A stretch of DNA of 64,000 nucleotides from Enterovirga rhinocerotis (GTDB taxonomy: Bacteria > Pseudomonadota > Alphaproteobacteria > Rhizobiales > Beijerinckiaceae): positions 124,001 through 188,000 of the forward strand of contig NZ_SNZR01000018.1 of NCBI RefSeq assembly GCF_004363955.1, read 5' to 3'. Made by a program: the position numbers and the translations under genes. This document shows, in pieces, positions 1 through 8,657 of this stretch (position 1 is the first letter of the stretch; the number at the start of each line of letters is the position of its first letter). The notes beneath the pieces were generated by a model that was not told the DNA's origin, did no database searches, and saw only the letters and a list, made by a program, of their open reading frames with translations.

Positions 1-224
1 CGCGCAAGACGGTCGTCTTCGTCACCCACGGCATCGCCGAGGCGATCTTCCTCTCCGACCGCGTCGTGATGATGGACCGCAATCCGGGCCGCATCGTCGA
101 GGTGATGGAGATCGACCTGCCGCGTCCGCGCACGCTCGCCATGCGGGAGACGCCTGAATTCGGGCGCTACGTCGCCCATATCCGCCACCTGTTCGCCGGG
201 CTCGGCATCCTGAAGGAAGGCTGA
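1..224 (+). CDS. NitT/TauT-type ABC transporter ATP-binding subunit, C-terminal fragment
   Basis: Only the last 73 or so residues are inside the window; the reading frame enters at base 3 and stops at 222-224. The fragment starts at the switch-histidine (H-loop) strand, VVFVTHGIAEA, and continues with LSDRVVMMDRNPGRI, the usual tail of SsuB/TauB/NrtD-like ATPases. The next gene, a SsuC/TauC-type permease, begins 3 bases after the stop, so the two are translationally coupled subunits of one importer. In this family the substrate is usually a sulfonate, taurine, nitrate or thiamine precursor. The substrate-binding gene is not visible here, so the substrate stays open. Confidence 0.85.
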   Translation, partial: RKTVVFVTHGIAEAIFLSDRVVMMDRNPGRIVEVMEIDLPRPRTLAMRETPEFGRYVAHIRHLFAGLGILKEG

Positions 225-227
225 GCG

Positions 228-1004
228 ATGCGCTCGACCCTGCACGAGATCGCCTCCGTCCTCGGCGTCATCGCGGCCGCGATGGTGCTGTGGGAGATCG
301 GCGTCTGGATCCTGAAGCCGCCGCCGATCATCCTGCCGGCCCCGAGCGTCATCTTCGCCGAGTTCCTTCAGGCGCCGTCCTATTTCCTGCGCCAGACCGC
401 CTACACGATCTACACGACGCTCGCCGGCTTCGGGCTCGCGGCGGTCCTCGGCCTCGTCCTCGCCATCGGCATCGTGCATTCGCGCCTGCTGGAGAAGACG
501 GTCTATACGCTCCTCGTCGCGCTGAATTCCGTGCCGAAGGTCGCGCTCGCGCCGCTCTTTGTCATCTGGATGGGAACCGGCATCGAGCCGAAGATCGCCA
601 TCGCGCTGATGCTCGCCCTCTTCTCTGTGGTCATCGACGCCGTCCTCGGACTGCGCTCCGTCGATCCCGACATGCTGAACCTCGCCCGCATCAGCCGCGC
701 CAGCCAGTTCGCGATCCTGCGCAAGATCAGGCTTCCGAACGCCCTCCCCAGCATCTTCGCGGGGCTCAAGGTCGCGATCTCCTTCGCCCTCGTCGGCGCC
801 ATCGTCGGCGAGTTCGTCGCCGGCTCCGAGGGGCTCGGCTTCGCGATCCTGACCGCGCAGGGCCAGTTCGACACCCCGCGCGTCTTCGTCTGCCTGCTGC
901 TGCTCGGCCTTCTCGGCACGGTGCTCTTCTACCTCGTCGAAGGCGCCGAGCGCATCTCGCTTCCCTGGCACGTCTCCCAGCGCGGCCACGCGTCCGGCCA
1001 CTGA
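228..1004 (+). CDS. NitT/TauT-type ABC transporter permease (SsuC-like)
   Basis: A 258-residue inner-membrane permease with about six hydrophobic segments, the normal length for SsuC/TauC proteins. The EAA-type cytoplasmic loop that contacts the ATPase lies near residues 143-175 (SRASQFAILRKIRLPNALP), followed by EFVAGSEGLGF, typical of binding-protein-dependent permeases. It starts at an ATG 3 bases after the ATPase stop. It forms the membrane channel of the importer whose ATPase fragment precedes it. The gene ends before a 195-bp convergent spacer that contains only a palindrome. The substrate cannot be read from the sequence. Confidence 0.9.
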   Translation: MRSTLHEIASVLGVIAAAMVLWEIGVWILKPPPIILPAPSVIFAEFLQAPSYFLRQTAYTIYTTLAGFGLAAVLGLVLAIGIVHSRLLEKTVYTLLVALNSVPKVALAPLFVIWMGTGIEPKIAIALMLALFSVVIDAVLGLRSVDPDMLNLARISRASQFAILRKIRLPNALPSIFAGLKVAISFALVGAIVGEFVAGSEGLGFAILTAQGQFDTPRVFVCLLLLGLLGTVLFYLVEGAERISLPWHVSQRGHASGH

Positions 1005-1160
1005 GAACAAGAGGCCCCGGCCGCGAAACAACGCGGCGTCGTGCATGCAGCTGGAGCCTCCGTCTCTGGAGGAGACCGACCGCGCCTTCAGCCAGGATCG
1101 ATGCCTGAGGTGCTACAGCCGCACGGATATGGCTCGCCTGGAGATCGTTCTATTCCGAAT

Positions 1161-1180
1161 GGGTCGCGTCGACGCGACCC
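1161..1180. terminator. 20-bp perfect palindrome between convergent genes
   Basis: GGGTCGCGTCGACGCGACCC is a perfect inverted repeat in the 195-bp spacer between the plus-strand permease (ends 1004) and the minus-strand ABC transporter (ends 1200). Its position between two converging genes fits a bidirectional transcription stop, but there is no T-run on either side, so a protein-binding site is also possible. Confidence 0.4.
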
Positions 1181-1199
1181 ACCAGCGCAACTGAATTCC

Positions 1200-2879
1200 T
1201 CAAAGATGCAGAACGCGATCGTGCAGAGAGGATAGGCGAGCAGACGTCATCAGAGATATGATGCTGCATTCATTGAGCCCGTTGGCCATGGCGCCATACA
1301 TCTGGCCCTCGGCAAGCTCATCCAGTCCGGTCGTCGCCTCGTCGAGGATCAAAAGATCCGGCTGCACGATGAGCGCTCGCGCGAAGGCCAGGCGTTGGCG
1401 TTCGCCGGTCGACAACGTATCCCGCCATTCCAGGCTATCGAGAGCGCTCCGCAAGCGTTCGAGCCCGACCGCTTCAAGCGCCTTGTCCAGAGCACTCTCG
1501 GGAACAGCGGCGGTGGCACCTGGATAAGAGAGCACCGATCGGAGGCTGCCGAGAGGCAGGTAAGGCCGCTCCGACAAGATCAGCATGTTCGAGGCGGACG
1601 AGCGTATTTCGCCTCGCCAGCGCGGAGCAATGCCGGCCCAGGCTCGAACGAGGCTCGTCTTGCCGCTGCCCGACGGGCCGACGATCAGGATGCGCTCCCC
1701 TGGCCCTACCGACACGGATTCGAGACGAGCCAGAACCTGTCCGCGCTCGTCGAAGACCTCGAGATCCTTCGATTGAAGACGCGCATGTCCTTCGGCTCGC
1801 CTCGGCAAAGCCGCGGTCCGCATCCCGACGCTCGCGCGTTCGAAGCCCCCAAGCCGCTCCGTCGCCGCGGCAAGCTCCGCAATCCTCGGATACACGGTCA
1901 CGAAATAGGACAGCGCGTTGCGCACCTCGTTGAAGGCCGAGCCGGCCTGCATGAGCGCTCCGAACGCCATGCCCCCCGCAAAATAGAGCGGGCTCATCAC
2001 GAGATAGGGAAAGAACAGCGCGTAGTGGCGATACGTGCCGGTGAAAATGCCGAGCAGGGCGCTGCGCGCGATGAGCCGGTACCAGTTGCGCACGAGCTCG
2101 GCGAAACGCTCCGACAGGATCCGACGCTCCGCCGCCTCGCCCCGCGCGAGCGCGATGGGTTCTCGGTGGTCGCGCGCATGCACGAGCGCATAGCGAAAGT
2201 CCGCCTCTCGCCGCTCCTGCCAGAAATTCAGGGGGATCAGATGGCGGCCAATGGCGTGGGTCAGCCATGTCCCCACGGCTGCATAGAGAATGGCGGCCCA
2301 GAGAAGATAGCCAGGCACCTCATAACGGGCACCGAATGCGATGAGCGGCACGCTGGCCGAGAGGCCCCAAAGGATGACGGCGAACGAGGCCAGGGAGGCC
2401 AGGCTGCCGACCAGTCCGGTCGTGAGACCGATCACGTGCGTCGCGAAGAGCCTCGTATCCTCCGCGACGCGCTGATCAGGGTTGTCGGTCGCGCCGTCCA
2501 TTCCGGAGCGAGGGCGGGCGCCCTCGCGAAGCCAGTTGCCGAGCAGCCGTTCGGTGAGAAAGGAACGCCATCGAATGAGCAGCCACTGCGTCAGGTATTG
2601 CTGTGCGACGGTCAGCCCGATCAGGGCGACGCCGATGGCGCTGTAGACCCAGAACTGGAGAACGAAGCGGTCCCAGTCGCGATCCTGAAGCGCCTGGAAG
2701 AAGTCGTTGCGCCACAGGTTGGTGCGGACCGCGACGGCGACCAGGCCGAGTTGGCAGCCGATCACGGCCGCGGCGAGTGGCACGGCGACCCATGCGGAGG
2801 CTCCGCGAAAGAACGGCACCGCAAGCGCGAAGGCATCGGAAAGGTCGCGCCGCAGGGAACTCCTCGATACGGAACTCAC
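1200..2879 (-). CDS. BacA/SbmA-type ABC transporter, fused membrane and ATPase domains
   Basis: A 559-residue protein. The N-terminal half has several hydrophobic segments with WRNDFFQALQDRDWDRF and an RWRSFLTERLL motif, as in the SbmA/BacA-like family. The C-terminal half is an ABC ATPase with Walker A GPSGSGKT (about 401-408), signature LSTGERQ (about 489) and Walker B LLILDE (about 509). Relatives with this fused layout include mycobacterial Rv1819c, known to import vitamin B12. The start is taken as GTG at 2879, overlapping the FhuF-like stop by 4 bases (GTGA). It is the third gene of an operon under a cobalamin riboswitch, so inner-membrane corrinoid transport is the favoured inference. 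Oddly, the switch histidine expected near ISxGHR appears replaced (ISLMTSAR), and the protein ends soon after it. Confidence 0.85.
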   Translation of the reverse strand: MSSVSRSSLRRDLSDAFALAVPFFRGASAWVAVPLAAAVIGCQLGLVAVAVRTNLWRNDFFQALQDRDWDRFVLQFWVYSAIGVALIGLTVAQQYLTQWLLIRWRSFLTERLLGNWLREGARPRSGMDGATDNPDQRVAEDTRLFATHVIGLTTGLVGSLASLASFAVILWGLSASVPLIAFGARYEVPGYLLWAAILYAAVGTWLTHAIGRHLIPLNFWQERREADFRYALVHARDHREPIALARGEAAERRILSERFAELVRNWYRLIARSALLGIFTGTYRHYALFFPYLVMSPLYFAGGMAFGALMQAGSAFNEVRNALSYFVTVYPRIAELAAATERLGGFERASVGMRTAALPRRAEGHARLQSKDLEVFDERGQVLARLESVSVGPGERILIVGPSGSGKTSLVRAWAGIAPRWRGEIRSSASNMLILSERPYLPLGSLRSVLSYPGATAAVPESALDKALEAVGLERLRSALDSLEWRDTLSTGERQRLAFARALIVQPDLLILDEATTGLDELAEGQMYGAMANGLNECSIISLMTSARLSSLHDRVLHL

Positions 2880-3628
2880 TGCGCGGCCCTTCGGGCCATG
2901 ACCTCGGCGGCGCGCCGCGGCGGCAACGGACAGGCCGCGCATAACCGTCCCTCGGGCACCAGGAAGCGCATGCAGCACACCCGCCGGACACGGCGCCCGT
3001 CGATCATCCGGATCGGCTCGAAGAGAGGATTCCGATCCTGGGCGATCGTTCGGCTGGCTAGAAGCAGCCTTGCATCATGGTAGGCGAGACGGGTTTCAGC
3101 CCAGGGTGCGCACTTCCTCAGGAAAGCATCGAAGGTGTTGCCGGCGTTGCTCCATACGACCCGGCGCGAGACGCCGCCGCGTCGCGCGACGAGTTCGACG
3201 AATGGTGCGATATGATCGCGGATCAGCGGCTCGAAGCGTGCCGGGCCGCGCTCGACCGACAGGTCGCGAAGCCCCCCCTGAACCCTGACGGCTTCCACCC
3301 GGTGATCGTCGGCGACGATGAAGCGGAGCGCGTCGAGCCGCAGATCGGGCTCTGCGTCCGCGAAGAGATTGAGGCCGAGGATCCCCGGAAGGACGGCAGT
3401 GAAGTACCACGCCGACCAGATTGCGACGACCGCCCGCGGATCGGTCTCGCCATAGCGCTCGTCGAAGCGCTCGGTCATCGCCTTCTTGTGCGCGTCCGAG
3501 AGGAGGTCGGACTCCGCCCGATCGGCGCGCGGGTCGTCTGGATCGCAGACCCCGCCCGCGAAAGGCAGGAGCTCGGGCGGCATTGCCGCCCGAGCCAGCT
3601 CTGCGGGGGAGCAAGCGTGAGACGCCAT
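2876..3628 (-). CDS. FhuF-like 2Fe-2S ferric (or corrinoid?) reductase
   Basis: A 250-residue cytosolic protein ending with the FhuF signature C-C-x10-C-x2-C (Cys about 218, 219, 230 and 233), which binds a 2Fe-2S cluster. Known FhuF proteins reduce Fe(III) in hydroxamate siderophores after uptake. The ATG at 3628 lies 7 bases after the receptor stop, and the gene overlaps the ABC transporter GTG by 4 bases, so the three are one transcript. The open frame continues upstream, but that part overlaps the receptor and looks non-coding. The upstream cobalamin riboswitch makes reduction of Co(III)-corrinoid, rather than ferric siderophore, a real alternative. That substrate assignment is inference; the family call is firm. 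Confidence 0.85.
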   Translation of the reverse strand: MASHACSPAELARAAMPPELLPFAGGVCDPDDPRADRAESDLLSDAHKKAMTERFDERYGETDPRAVVAIWSAWYFTAVLPGILGLNLFADAEPDLRLDALRFIVADDHRVEAVRVQGGLRDLSVERGPARFEPLIRDHIAPFVELVARRGGVSRRVVWSNAGNTFDAFLRKCAPWAETRLAYHDARLLLASRTIAQDRNPLFEPIRMIDGRRVRRVCCMRFLVPEGRLCAACPLPPRRAAEVMARRAAQ

Positions 3629-3635
3629 GGGCGAC

Positions 3636-5999
3636 CTACCAGCGGACCCGCAACGTGCCCAGAACCGTCCTGCTCTCGCCGTACAGGCAAGTCGAGGAGG
3701 AATCGCAATACGAAACGTAGCGCTCATCGGCGATGTTGCGCGCCGTGACCGAGACGTCCCAGCCGCTCAGGGCCGCGTAGGCCTTGGACAGGTCGTAGCG
3801 GATCGCGGCATCGTAGAGCGTATAGCTCGGCACCTTGAAGCTGTTGGTCACGTCACCGAACGTGCTGCCGACATGGCGGATGCCGCCGCCGATCGAGAGG
3901 CCCGCGAGCGGTCCCGCCGGGATGCGATAGTTGATCCAACCGGAGAACATCTCCTTTGGCACGCCGGGCGGCGCCTTGCGGAGATTGTTGGTCGTCGACT
4001 TCGTGTTGATGATGTCGAGATTGGTGTAGGCGAGCGTGAGATCGAAGTCGCGCGCGAAGGTCGCCTTCGCCTCGAGTTCGTAGCCCTGGGATCGGGCTTC
4101 GCCCGTCTGGATCGCATAGCCGCGATTGACGGGATCGGACGTCCTGACGTTCTGCTGGGTGATGTCGAAGACCGCTGCCGTCAGCAGGATCCTGTAGCCG
4201 GGTGGAGCATACTTGATGCCCCCCTCGAGCTGCTGCGCCGTGATCGGCTTGAAGACATTGCCGTGAAAGTCCGTTCCTGTCAGCGGAAAGAAAGATTCCG
4301 AATAGCTGACGTACGGAGCGAAGCCGCTCTCGAAGTTATAAATCGCGCCTATGGAGGGCGATAAGGCGTCGTTGCGCTGACGGGTCTTCAGCCCGGCGAA
4401 CTGATCGGTCTGGCCCATCCGGGCGCGGTTGTGGTTGATGAGGCTCAACCAGTCCTGACGCGCTCCCACCACGACGGAGAGATTGCCGATCTTCATCTGA
4501 TCCTGAACGTAGATGCCCGTCTGGATCTGGTCCTGATTGCGCTTCTGCGCGAGCCTCGGCACGCCGGTCGCCGGTGCGCCATAGGACGGCGCGAAAACGT
4601 CGAGACTGGTCGCCGGCATGGTCCCGGCGCCCTGGTAATTCGGGATGTAGGCATAATCGAGCCCGACCAGAACCTTGTGGCTGATCGGACCCGTATCGAA
4701 CTTGACCTCCAGCGAGCTGTCCGACTGGAGCATGTTGATGGAATAGTCGGCGAGGAAGGCTTGGCGCTGCAGATTGCGCCCGCCCACGAGAGGGCGACCG
4801 GTCGCCTGAATGTCCTGCGCATGAATGTCGTAGTAGCTGTAGCGCAGATTGTGCCGCAGCTTGATGCTGTCGTTGAAGGCGTGTTCGAACTCGTAACCGA
4901 TCCGGACCGTGGTCTTGGAGGAGTTCTGGAAGGCGGGATCGCCGAGGAACATATCGCGGCGGATGCGCCCCAGAGCCGTCGGGTTGATGGTGCCATCGGC
5001 CGGCAAGGTCTGCGCGAGTGAGAGATTGGGATCGTATTGATAGCTCGCGAGGACCGTGAAGCTCGTCGCTCCGTCCGGCTTCCACGTGAAGGCGGGCGCG
5101 ATATAGGCGCGCTGATCCTTCGTGAACTCGACCTGCCCATCCGCGAGCCGGCCGAGACCGGTGAGGCGATAGAAGAACGTGCCGTCGTTGCCGGCCGGGC
5201 CTCCGAAATCGAAACCGGCCTGGATGCGGTTGCGGTTGCCGGTCTGGATGAAGACCTCGTTGAAGGGCGTCTCCGTCGGGCGCTTGCTGATGTAGTTGAA
5301 CAGACCGCCGGGGCTTCCCTGGCCGAAGAGCAACGAGGACGGTCCTTTGATCACCTCGATCCGCTCGAGTCCATAAACCTCCGTCCCCCAGTTGCTGTCA
5401 TGCAGCTTGAGGCCGTCGAGATACTGATACGCCAGGAAACCACGGATGTGAGGATATTGGCGCGTCAGGCTCGAGCGCTCCTGGAACGTGCTGCTGACGC
5501 CGGCCGTGTAGCCGACCGCTTCCTGGGTCGTCTGGTCGCCGCGAGCCTCAATCTCGTCGGCCGTGATCACCGACACCGAGCGAGGCGTCTCCAGGATCGG
5601 CGTATCGGTCTTGGTCGCGCCGATCGCCGTCCGGGCCACGAAACCGTCGACACGGGAGGTTGCCGTTTCGGGGCGTGTCCCTTCCCCGCCCGGTCTGGCG
5701 GGCGGCTGAATGCCGATGTCGGCGCGGCCGGAACGGCTCTGTTGAACGGGGCCTGAGCGCTGAGCACCTCGTGCCGGGCGCAGCGCCGGGGCGCTTGCGG
5801 TCGGCACCGCCGTGCGACGAGGAGCCTGGGCCGGCGGCGATTGGACGACGATCGGTGGCAAGGAGCCATCGGGCACGGTCGCCGGCTGTGCGTTGCCGGC
5901 GGAGGTGCTGGCGAACAGGGCGATGACGGACAAGGACCCAAGGGCCGACAGACGGCCATCATGACGGGACAAAGGAGACCTCGGAGACGCGAGTGGCAC
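3636..5999 (-). CDS. TonB-dependent outer-membrane receptor (siderophore-receptor family) under a cobalamin riboswitch
   Basis: A 787-residue receptor. A signal peptide (SVIALFASTSAGNAQ) is followed by a proline-rich linker and the plug domain (TPRSVSVITADEIEARG, GLERIEVIKGPSSLLFGQG). A 22-strand-type barrel follows, ending in an aromatic residue (LRVRW). By sequence it belongs to the FhuA/FpvA-like siderophore-receptor family. The annotated start is GTG at 5999; an in-frame TTG 27 bases downstream has a better GAGG ribosome site and still leaves a complete signal peptide. A cobalamin riboswitch lies just upstream, and an FhuF-like protein and a BacA/SbmA-type transporter follow. The leader argues for a corrinoid ligand, the family for a siderophore; the two are not reconciled by sequence alone. 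Confidence 0.9.
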   Translation of the reverse strand: MPLASPRSPLSRHDGRLSALGSLSVIALFASTSAGNAQPATVPDGSLPPIVVQSPPAQAPRRTAVPTASAPALRPARGAQRSGPVQQSRSGRADIGIQPPARPGGEGTRPETATSRVDGFVARTAIGATKTDTPILETPRSVSVITADEIEARGDQTTQEAVGYTAGVSSTFQERSSLTRQYPHIRGFLAYQYLDGLKLHDSNWGTEVYGLERIEVIKGPSSLLFGQGSPGGLFNYISKRPTETPFNEVFIQTGNRNRIQAGFDFGGPAGNDGTFFYRLTGLGRLADGQVEFTKDQRAYIAPAFTWKPDGATSFTVLASYQYDPNLSLAQTLPADGTINPTALGRIRRDMFLGDPAFQNSSKTTVRIGYEFEHAFNDSIKLRHNLRYSYYDIHAQDIQATGRPLVGGRNLQRQAFLADYSINMLQSDSSLEVKFDTGPISHKVLVGLDYAYIPNYQGAGTMPATSLDVFAPSYGAPATGVPRLAQKRNQDQIQTGIYVQDQMKIGNLSVVVGARQDWLSLINHNRARMGQTDQFAGLKTRQRNDALSPSIGAIYNFESGFAPYVSYSESFFPLTGTDFHGNVFKPITAQQLEGGIKYAPPGYRILLTAAVFDITQQNVRTSDPVNRGYAIQTGEARSQGYELEAKATFARDFDLTLAYTNLDIINTKSTTNNLRKAPPGVPKEMFSGWINYRIPAGPLAGLSIGGGIRHVGSTFGDVTNSFKVPSYTLYDAAIRYDLSKAYAALSGWDVSVTARNIADERYVSYCDSSSTCLYGESRTVLGTLRVRW

Positions 6000-6092
6000 G
6001 TCACCGCGAACGCAGCCTCCCCGTCGCCTGATCGGCGTGCAGGTCGCCTACCATCGGAATCCCCCGTCCGACGTTATCGCGCGTGACCACGG

Positions 6093-6262
6093 CCGACGGC
6101 AGGTCTCCTGGCTTGCGGGTCGCTATATCTCGTCGCCTTCCCAGGTCGAGGACCCAGTGGCATTTTGACGAGAGACTCGCCGCTTACAGTTGCGGGGGCA
6201 GCCGCGGAATCGGGCGAGCCCTCACCGCATTCCCTTTTGATTCCCTCTCAGGAACCGTCCGC
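6093..6262 (-). promoter_or_regulatory. Cobalamin (B12) riboswitch
   Basis: Read on the minus strand, the leader shows all hallmarks of the cobalamin aptamer in order: GGTTCC (6251-6256), AAAAGGGAA and GGTGAGG, then CCCGCAACTGTAAGCGG (6180-6196), GCCACTG (6155-6161), CTGGGAAGGCG, and the B12 box GCAAGCCAGGAGACCTGCC (6098-6116). The remaining 93 bases to the receptor GTG at 5999 would hold the expression platform. Such elements shut genes off when adenosylcobalamin or another cobalamin binds, so the receptor/FhuF-like/ABC operon should be repressed by B12. The promoter must lie between 6263 and the LysR stop at 6429; no convincing -35/-10 pair was picked out. Confidence 0.95.
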
Positions 6263-6428
6263 CGCTAAAGCTCCGGGATTCCCGGCACGGTCAATCACGA
6301 AATTGCCAGACGATTGCCACAATCAATGGCCGTTGCATTCGGGACACGCGCAGGTCTCCGGATGACGAGGCGACCTCACCCTGTGCCTTCGACCTGCTGC
6401 TGGGTCAGCCCATCCGGTGATGGATCGG

Positions 6429-7382
6429 TCACTCTGACGTCGTGTGTTCCAACCCGTCAGTGGCGTGATGGAACAATGCTTCCAGACCGCGGTCCCAGTA
6501 TGGGTCCGGTCCTATTCGCTCGACCATCCAGTCGATGAACGCCCGCACCTTCGGCGCGAGCTCTCGCGAACTGGGGTAGAGCGCCCATAGTGTTTGCGTG
6601 GAGACGAGCGGAAATTCGGGAAGCGCCGGCACAAGCGCGCCGCTTCGAAGCTCGTCGGCTGCGCACCAGGTCGCCATCCACGCGATGCCGAGCCCGGCGC
6701 AGGCCGCATCCCGCACCGCCGCTCCGTCATTGATGCGCAACGCGGGCACGATTTTCCGGACGATCGGCTTCCGCTCCGCGTCCAGAAACGTCCAGAGGTC
6801 GAGAGTCCCGACGACCAGACAGGTGTGCCGGGTCAGATCGTCGGGCGTCTTCGGCCGTCCGTGCTGCCTGAGGTATTCGGGCGACGCGACCAGAACGCGC
6901 CGATCCGGGGCGAGGCGCCGCGCGATGAAGGAGGAGTCGCCGAGTTCGGTGTAGCGGACGGCCACGTCGAACGCGCCCTCGACGAGGTCGACCACGCTGT
7001 CGGAGATGCGAAAATCGAGCGCGAGGTCAGGGTAGCGACCGCAGAAATCCGGCAGGCCCGGCACGATGTGCATGCGCGCGAACGAGGCCGGGGCGGCCAC
7101 CCGGAGCGTGCCGCGCGGCGCAGCCCGCTCGTGCCCCAGCGCCGCCTGGGCCGCATCGGCCGCGGCGAGGACGTTCTCCGCATGCGGAAAGAAGGCGAGG
7201 CCATCGACCGTCAACGTCGCCTGGCGCGTCGTTCGATGGAGAAGCCGGGCGCCCAACCGGCTCTCGAACGCCGCGAGCCGCGCACTCGCGCCAGCCGGGG
7301 TCAAGTTCAGATCACGGGCCGCCGCACTGATGCTTCCCAGCTGAGCGATCCGTGTGAACAGCTTCAGGTCGTTGATGTCCAC
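6429..7382 (-). CDS. LysR-family transcriptional regulator
   Basis: A 317-residue LysR regulator. The N-terminal winged helix-turn-helix (INDLKLFTRIAQLGSISAAARDL, given here in overlapping part) is followed by a type-2 periplasmic-binding-like effector domain (about 90-300; TLRVAAPASFARMHIVPGL). It starts with GTG at 7382. It is divergent from a medium-chain reductase gene at 7510, the usual geometry for a LysR regulator and its target, with a palindrome in between. It closely resembles the DNA-binding-domain subgroup that controls quinone or aldehyde detoxification genes. The effector is unknown. Confidence 0.9.
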   Translation of the reverse strand: MDINDLKLFTRIAQLGSISAAARDLNLTPAGASARLAAFESRLGARLLHRTTRQATLTVDGLAFFPHAENVLAAADAAQAALGHERAAPRGTLRVAAPASFARMHIVPGLPDFCGRYPDLALDFRISDSVVDLVEGAFDVAVRYTELGDSSFIARRLAPDRRVLVASPEYLRQHGRPKTPDDLTRHTCLVVGTLDLWTFLDAERKPIVRKIVPALRINDGAAVRDAACAGLGIAWMATWCAADELRSGALVPALPEFPLVSTQTLWALYPSSRELAPKVRAFIDWMVERIGPDPYWDRGLEALFHHATDGLEHTTSE

Positions 7383-7389
7383 GGATCGT

Positions 7390-7408
7390 CTTCAATATTT
7401 CATTGAAG
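7390..7408. promoter_or_regulatory. Candidate LysR operator palindrome
   Basis: CTTCAAT-N5-ATTGAAG is a perfect 7-bp inverted repeat placed 8 bases upstream of the LysR GTG, in the spacer between the divergent regulator and reductase. It contains the T-N11-A core expected of LysR-type sites, so it is a likely autoregulatory and activation site. Binding is inferred from symmetry and position only. Confidence 0.5.
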
Positions 7409-7509
7409 CTGATCCTAATTTCTAGCTGCTACCGGGTGCAATCCCGAAATGTCAGATGGACGACATCACGGCGGTGCCGCGAGGTTGCCGATCCGAGCAG
7501 GAGATGCTC

Positions 7510-8505
7510 ATGCGCGCTCAGATCATCGAGGCCTTCGGCGAGACCGACGTTTTCCGGCTCACGTCGCGACCGGAGCCCCTCCCCGGGCCCGGCGAGGTCG
7601 TCGTGGCGCTCGCCGCCACGAGCATCAACCCAGTCGATTACAAGCTCCGCCGCTACGGCCCGTCGATCGCACCGGCGCTGCCTGCCATCCTCGGCTGCGA
7701 CGTGGCCGGAACCGTGGTCGCCGTCGGTGCCGGCGTCGCTGACTTCAAAGCCGGCGACGAGGTCTATGGCTGCGCAGGGGGCGTTGCCGGCGTGAGCGGT
7801 GGGTCATATGCCGAGTTCATCGCGGCCGACGCACGCCTGCTGGCGCACAAGCCCTCAAGCCTCACGATGCGCGAGGCCGCTGCGCTGCCGCTCGTCACGA
7901 TCACGGCCTGGGAGGCCCTCGACCGAGCCGGTGTCGGCGCGGGTACGAGCGTCGTCATCCATGGCGGTGCTGGAGGCGTCGGACATATCGCCATCCAACT
8001 CGCCAAGGCGCGGGGCGCCACGGTCTTCGCGACCGTCTCCTCCGACGAAAAGGCTGCGATCGCCGAGCGCCTCGGCGCCGATCACGTGATCAACTACCGG
8101 GTGGAGGGTGTCGCAGACTACGTCGCGCGCCTCACCGGCGGCCGAGGCTTCGACGTCGTGTTCGACGCGACGGGCGGCGACGACATCGCGACGTCCTTCG
8201 CCGCGGCCCGGCTGAACGGCCACGTGGTGACGATCGTCTCGCAATACGACGCGGATCTCTCGCCCATGCACACCAAGGGCCTGAGCCTCCACGTGGTGTT
8301 CATGCTGATCCCGATGCTCCACGACATCGGCCGCGAGGCGCATGGCCGCCTGCTGCGCAGGGCGGCAGCGCTCGCGGAGACGGGCAAGCTCCGGCCGCTC
8401 ATCGACCCCGAGACCTTCGCGCTCGAAGACCTGCCCCGTGCACACCAGAAGGCCGAGGCCGGGCGGGCACTGGGCAAGATCGTCGTCACCATCGCGACCG
8501 GCTGA
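7510..8505 (+). CDS. Medium-chain NADP-dependent oxidoreductase (quinone oxidoreductase-like)
   Basis: A 331-residue medium-chain dehydrogenase/reductase. The N-terminal GroES-like domain carries INPVDYK, and the Rossmann domain has a nucleotide loop [10 protein letters not shown] near residues 155-165. It lacks the zinc-binding cysteines of alcohol dehydrogenases, so it belongs with the zinc-free quinone and enone reductases. The ATG at 7510 is preferred because AGGAG at 7499-7503 sits 6 bases upstream; an in-frame ATG at 7504 is inside that spacing. It is divergent from a LysR regulator and followed by a paralogous reductase, so the pair probably handles reactive carbonyls or quinones under LysR control. 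Substrate unknown. Confidence 0.9.
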   Translation: MRAQIIEAFGETDVFRLTSRPEPLPGPGEVVVALAATSINPVDYKLRRYGPSIAPALPAILGCDVAGTVVAVGAGVADFKAGDEVYGCAGGVAGVSGGSYAEFIAADARLLAHKPSSLTMREAAALPLVTITAWEALDRAGVGAGTSVVIHGGAGGVGHIAIQLAKARGATVFATVSSDEKAAIAERLGADHVINYRVEGVADYVARLTGGRGFDVVFDATGGDDIATSFAAARLNGHVVTIVSQYDADLSPMHTKGLSLHVVFMLIPMLHDIGREAHGRLLRRAAALAETGKLRPLIDPETFALEDLPRAHQKAEAGRALGKIVVTIATG

Positions 8506-8657
8506 TCCTCTCGGAGATGCCGCGCGTGCCCCCCGCGGGCAAGCTGCCGCCGCACCTATCCCGGCGAAGCCCAGACCTGCCGCCCGGTCGGCACGCTTCG
8601 CCCGCTTTCGGAGACCGCCGAGCCGAACGGCTCGCCTGCCTACAGAAGGAGAAACAG

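Noticed and set aside
1395-3083. 562-residue plus-strand open frame
   Set aside because: It is antisense to the BacA/SbmA-type transporter and rich in Arg, Ala and Gly without family motifs; a shadow of high G+C coding sequence.
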